This document shows, in pieces, positions 51,411 to 53,564 of a DNA stretch of 53,564 nt; positions within the stretch are counted from its first letter, which is position 1, and each line of letters opens with the position of its first letter. The stretch is from Pseudomonadota bacterium. Lineage in GTDB: Bacteria; Pseudomonadota; Alphaproteobacteria; Puniceispirillales; Marisalimonadaceae. The notes under the pieces were generated by a model that worked only from the letters and a program-made list of their open reading frames with translations, searched no databases and was not told the DNA's origin. The DNA lies in contig JAQBXK010000012.1 in assembly GCA_027625145.1 (NCBI GenBank), positions 1-53,564 on the forward strand. The letters are read 5' to 3'. The position numbers were made by a program, and so were the translations under genes.

Positions 51411-51444
51411 GAATCTTCCTTAAAAATTTATTGAATTGTTTAAA

Positions 51445-52203
51445 TTATGATCTAGCTTCTTTTAATTTATTAGCTATTCCCTCAGAATATATTCTAACAT
51501 CACTAGCTAACGTGGCTAGATGATACCCATTAGATAGTTTGTCTTTTAAGTATTCAGGAGATAGACAATGTATCCCAACCTTAATATTATTCTTAATACA
51601 TGCATTTTCAATCCTTTTTATTGCATCTATCATTTCAGGCTCTACTCTATCTAAACCAGGCTTAAAACCCATTGAAATACTCAAATCAGATGGTCCAATA
51701 TATATTCCAGTCAAACCTTCTGTTGCTGCAATTTTTTCTACGTTTTCTAAAGCTTCAACTGTTTCTATCATTGCTAATGAAATTATATTTTCATTAGCTT
51801 CATCATGATATCCTGCACCATGAACCATCATTGCTCTTGTTGGGCCCGAACTCCTGTAACCGACGGGAGCATACTTTGTTGCACCCACAAAATTCAAAGC
51901 ATCTTCAGGCGTATTAATCATTGGGCAAATAATGCCAAGTGCACCAGCATCAAGCGCTTTCATAATAATTCCAGGCTCATTCCATGGAACCCTAATCATA
52001 GGGGTCTTATTCGAACCAGATATAACCTGAAGCATGTTGAGGGCTACTTGATAGTCAACTAATCCATGTTGCATATCAATTGTTATAGAATCAAAGTCAT
52101 TCATTGACATCATTTCAGCAGTCACTGCATTAGGGATTGAACACCATGCATTTATAGCGCCTTTTCCATCTAACCAACATTTTCTTAGCGATTGTTGTTT
52201 CAT
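51445..52203 (-). CDS. HpcH/HpaI-family aldolase, second copy
   Basis: The 252-residue TIM-barrel pyruvate aldolase has TIDMQHGLVDY (general base histidine), RVPWNEPGIIMKALDAGALGIICPMI, the metal ligands in MIETVEALEN and GPSDLSISMG. It differs clearly from the copy at 6171-6950 and probably has another substrate. It starts 11 bases after the 2-hydroxyacid dehydrogenase gene, so they share an operon. Both aldolase units are preceded by the same 12-base motif, which suggests joint control. Confidence 0.87.
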   Translation of the reverse strand: MKQQSLRKCWLDGKGAINAWCSIPNAVTAEMMSMNDFDSITIDMQHGLVDYQVALNMLQVISGSNKTPMIRVPWNEPGIIMKALDAGALGIICPMINTPEDALNFVGATKYAPVGYRSSGPTRAMMVHGAGYHDEANENIISLAMIETVEALENVEKIAATEGLTGIYIGPSDLSISMGFKPGLDRVEPEMIDAIKRIENACIKNNIKVGIHCLSPEYLKDKLSNGYHLATLASDVRIYSEGIANKLKEARS

Positions 52204-52214
52204 AATTTTATCTC

Positions 52215-53201
52215 CTATAAAACTTGTTTATTTATGATAACTTCCGGGTCTACTTTATTGTCAAAAACATCTAGTATGTTCTGAACTGCTTGTTTTGACA
52301 TCCTTATTGTTGCTTCAATCGTAACACCTGCTATATGTGGAGATAGCAAGATATTCTCTAATCCAAATAAAGGATTAGAAGATGTAGATGGTTCATCATC
52401 ATAAACATCTATTCCTGCGGCTCGTATTTTTTTTGTTTTTAAAGCATCATATAAATCTATTTCATTAATGATGCCTCCTCGAGCACAATTAATAATAAAA
52501 GATGTGTCTTTCATCATATCAAATTCATTTTTAGAAAACATATCTGTTGTTTGTTCATTTTTTGGACAATGTAAAGTTACAGCATCCATTTTAGGTAATA
52601 TATCTTTATAGTTTTTAACAAACAAGGCACCGGCTTTTTCGATTTCAGAGGAACTAACATAAGGGTCATATACATATACGTTCATATCAAATGCTAAAGC
52701 TCTTTTAACTAACTTAGATCCAATTCTACCAAACCCTACCACAAGTAAGTTTTTGCTGGCTATATCCCAAGCCTTAATATCCCAACGAGCGCTCCAATCA
52801 GCTTTACGAGCAAATTGATCATAATAAAACACATTCTTTGATAGAGCTAGCAGCATAAACATTGCGTGTTCTGCAACTGAAATCATATTAGAATGTGCTG
52901 CTATAGCTAGTGGTATACCGTAATCGTTTAACGCATCAACGTCAATTGAATCATAGCCAACACCATGCCTAGAAACGATAGAGAGATTTTCAGCATTTTC
53001 AATTATTTTTCTTGATATATTTGCTGTTCTAACGGTAATGCCATGAACATCTTTAGCTGCTTCCATGATTTCATCTTCATCCGAAGACATTATTGTTATA
53101 GCTTCAATATCATCTCTTGCTTGTAATAACTTAAGGCCTTCTTCATGCAAACCTTGAATCATTAACACTTTTTTTTTATTTGTTTGTTTTATATCGACCA
53201 T
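52215..53201 (-). CDS. D-2-hydroxyacid dehydrogenase (SerA-like)
   Basis: The 329-residue NAD-dependent enzyme has RHGVGYDSIDVDALN, the dinucleotide fold VVGFGRIGSKLVKRA, the catalytic arginine in NCARGGIINE, the glutamate in DVYDDEPS and the histidine in SPHIAGVT. It lacks the ACT domain of full SerA, so a phosphoglycerate-like or other D-2-hydroxy acid is possible. The ATG at 53201 has GGGGGA upstream and is preferred over a TTG at 53246. It leads the four-gene operon with aldolase, MDR reductase and TauE exporter. Confidence 0.88.
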   Translation of the reverse strand: MVDIKQTNKKKVLMIQGLHEEGLKLLQARDDIEAITIMSSDEDEIMEAAKDVHGITVRTANISRKIIENAENLSIVSRHGVGYDSIDVDALNDYGIPLAIAAHSNMISVAEHAMFMLLALSKNVFYYDQFARKADWSARWDIKAWDIASKNLLVVGFGRIGSKLVKRALAFDMNVYVYDPYVSSSEIEKAGALFVKNYKDILPKMDAVTLHCPKNEQTTDMFSKNEFDMMKDTSFIINCARGGIINEIDLYDALKTKKIRAAGIDVYDDEPSTSSNPLFGLENILLSPHIAGVTIEATIRMSKQAVQNILDVFDNKVDPEVIINKQVL

Positions 53202-53264
53202 TCTGTCCCCCAAGCCAAACTTTAGAAAAAACGTTATATTAAACAATTACAATTTTCAAACTTA

Positions 53265-53276
53265 TTAACATATTAA
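53265..53276. promoter_or_regulatory. Candidate HpaR-like operator, TTAACATATTAA
   Basis: This is the exact reverse complement of the 12-mer in the hpaR promoter region (7033-7044). It lies 64 bases upstream of the ATG of the 2-hydroxyacid dehydrogenase operon. A looser repeat of the half-sites follows at 53274-53289. Exact recurrence in two promoter regions of units that both encode HpcH/HpaI aldolases supports a common regulator. Confidence 0.45.
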
Positions 53277-53486
53277 TTATAATGTTAATTAAATTTTTAT
53301 TCAAATAATAATTGATCTAAAGAAATTTCAATTCAATATTGATGTAATTATGTTCACTAAAAACAAAAATCAGACATCAAATTAATTAATAAAAACGTCT
53401 TAAATAATTGTTTTACTTAATAACAATAAAGACCCAAAACAATATTACGCAATATGCTTGCACATCAATGAGTTAGAGAATGGCAT

Positions 53487-53564
53487 ATGAAGGACGTGGT
53501 GCCCGGGGGCGGTAAGATGTTCCTTATATATGAACCATTGTCATTGCTACACAAGCTCTACCCT
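53487..53564 (+). other. GC-rich window end: possible start of a CDS or an RNA gene
   Basis: Composition changes sharply from about 53490 (runs such as GCCCGGGGGCGG), unlike any other non-coding stretch. One frame from ATG 53487 stays open to the window edge (26 codons, beginning MKDVVPGGGKMFLIYEP). Alternatively, short pieces (TGAAGGACGTGG, CGGTAAG, ATATGAACC) occur in the same order as in the 5' region of bacterial 23S rRNA, although the strongly conserved GTGGATGCC is missing. The window is too short here to decide. Confidence 0.3.

Noticed and set aside
1-53564. CRISPR arrays, insertion sequences, integrases or prophage genes
   Set aside because: No regularly spaced repeats, transposase or integrase motifs, or phage structural genes were seen on either strand.

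Overview
The window is a low-GC (roughly 30%), tightly packed piece of a bacterial chromosome. Gene content (PuuD-type urate oxidase, TAXI-type TRAP transporter, class III CoA-transferase, malonyl-CoA decarboxylase, AbrB-family carriers, HpaR-like regulator) fits an AT-rich heterotrophic alphaproteobacterium, perhaps one of the streamlined marine lineages. That placement is inference, because no usable phylogenetic marker lies inside the window. TGA is used as a normal stop, so the standard code applies.

Layout. (1) 1-4.6 kb: a truncated upstream transcript ending in a strong terminator, a small winged-helix protein, a DMT exporter, a decayed AEC transporter pseudogene, a cupin, a cold-shock gene with a structured leader, and yaiI. 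(2) 4.6-12.5 kb: NIPSNAP protein, OYE flavoenzyme, HpcH/HpaI aldolase divergent from an hpaR-like MarR gene, an Ldh-family dehydrogenase with a DMT transporter, malonyl-CoA decarboxylase and a glyoxylate aminotransferase. (3) 12.6-30.7 kb: a YdiJ-type D-2-hydroxyacid dehydrogenase and a BisC-type molybdoenzyme lead into a nearly complete purine catabolic region on both strands. It holds xanthine dehydrogenase (xdhAB), an NCS2 permease, 8-oxoguanine/guanine-type deaminase, PuuD, UraH, UraD, a racemase, a hydantoinase-type allantoinase, allantoicase and ureidoglycolate lyase. Together these would take xanthine to glyoxylate and urea, and the aminotransferase at 11.4-12.5 kb could turn glyoxylate into glycine. 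No urease or xdhC is present here.

(4) 30.7-34.5 kb: a second Ldh-family dehydrogenase, an AbrB carrier, a DapA-family lyase and a GFA-like zinc protein. (5) 34.5-44.1 kb: a six-gene minus-strand operon (HMG-CoA-lyase-like, class III CoA-transferase, PaaG-like crotonase, isopropylmalate-dehydrogenase-like, PrpF-like, AbrB carrier) divergent from a TAXI TRAP transporter, with palindromes between them. This is the best candidate for an undescribed catabolic pathway, probably for a branched di- or tricarboxylate. (6) 44.1-49.7 kb: a BMP-type nucleoside/purine ABC importer and an orphan FecR-like secreted protein. (7) 49.7-53.2 kb: a four-gene operon (2-hydroxyacid dehydrogenase, HpcH/HpaI aldolase, MDR reductase, TauE exporter). 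Its upstream region carries the same 12-base near-palindrome as the hpaR promoter, which suggests a shared regulon. The window ends in an unexpectedly GC-rich stretch of uncertain nature.

Several start codons were moved to downstream codons with clear Shine-Dalgarno sequences; these are noted per gene.
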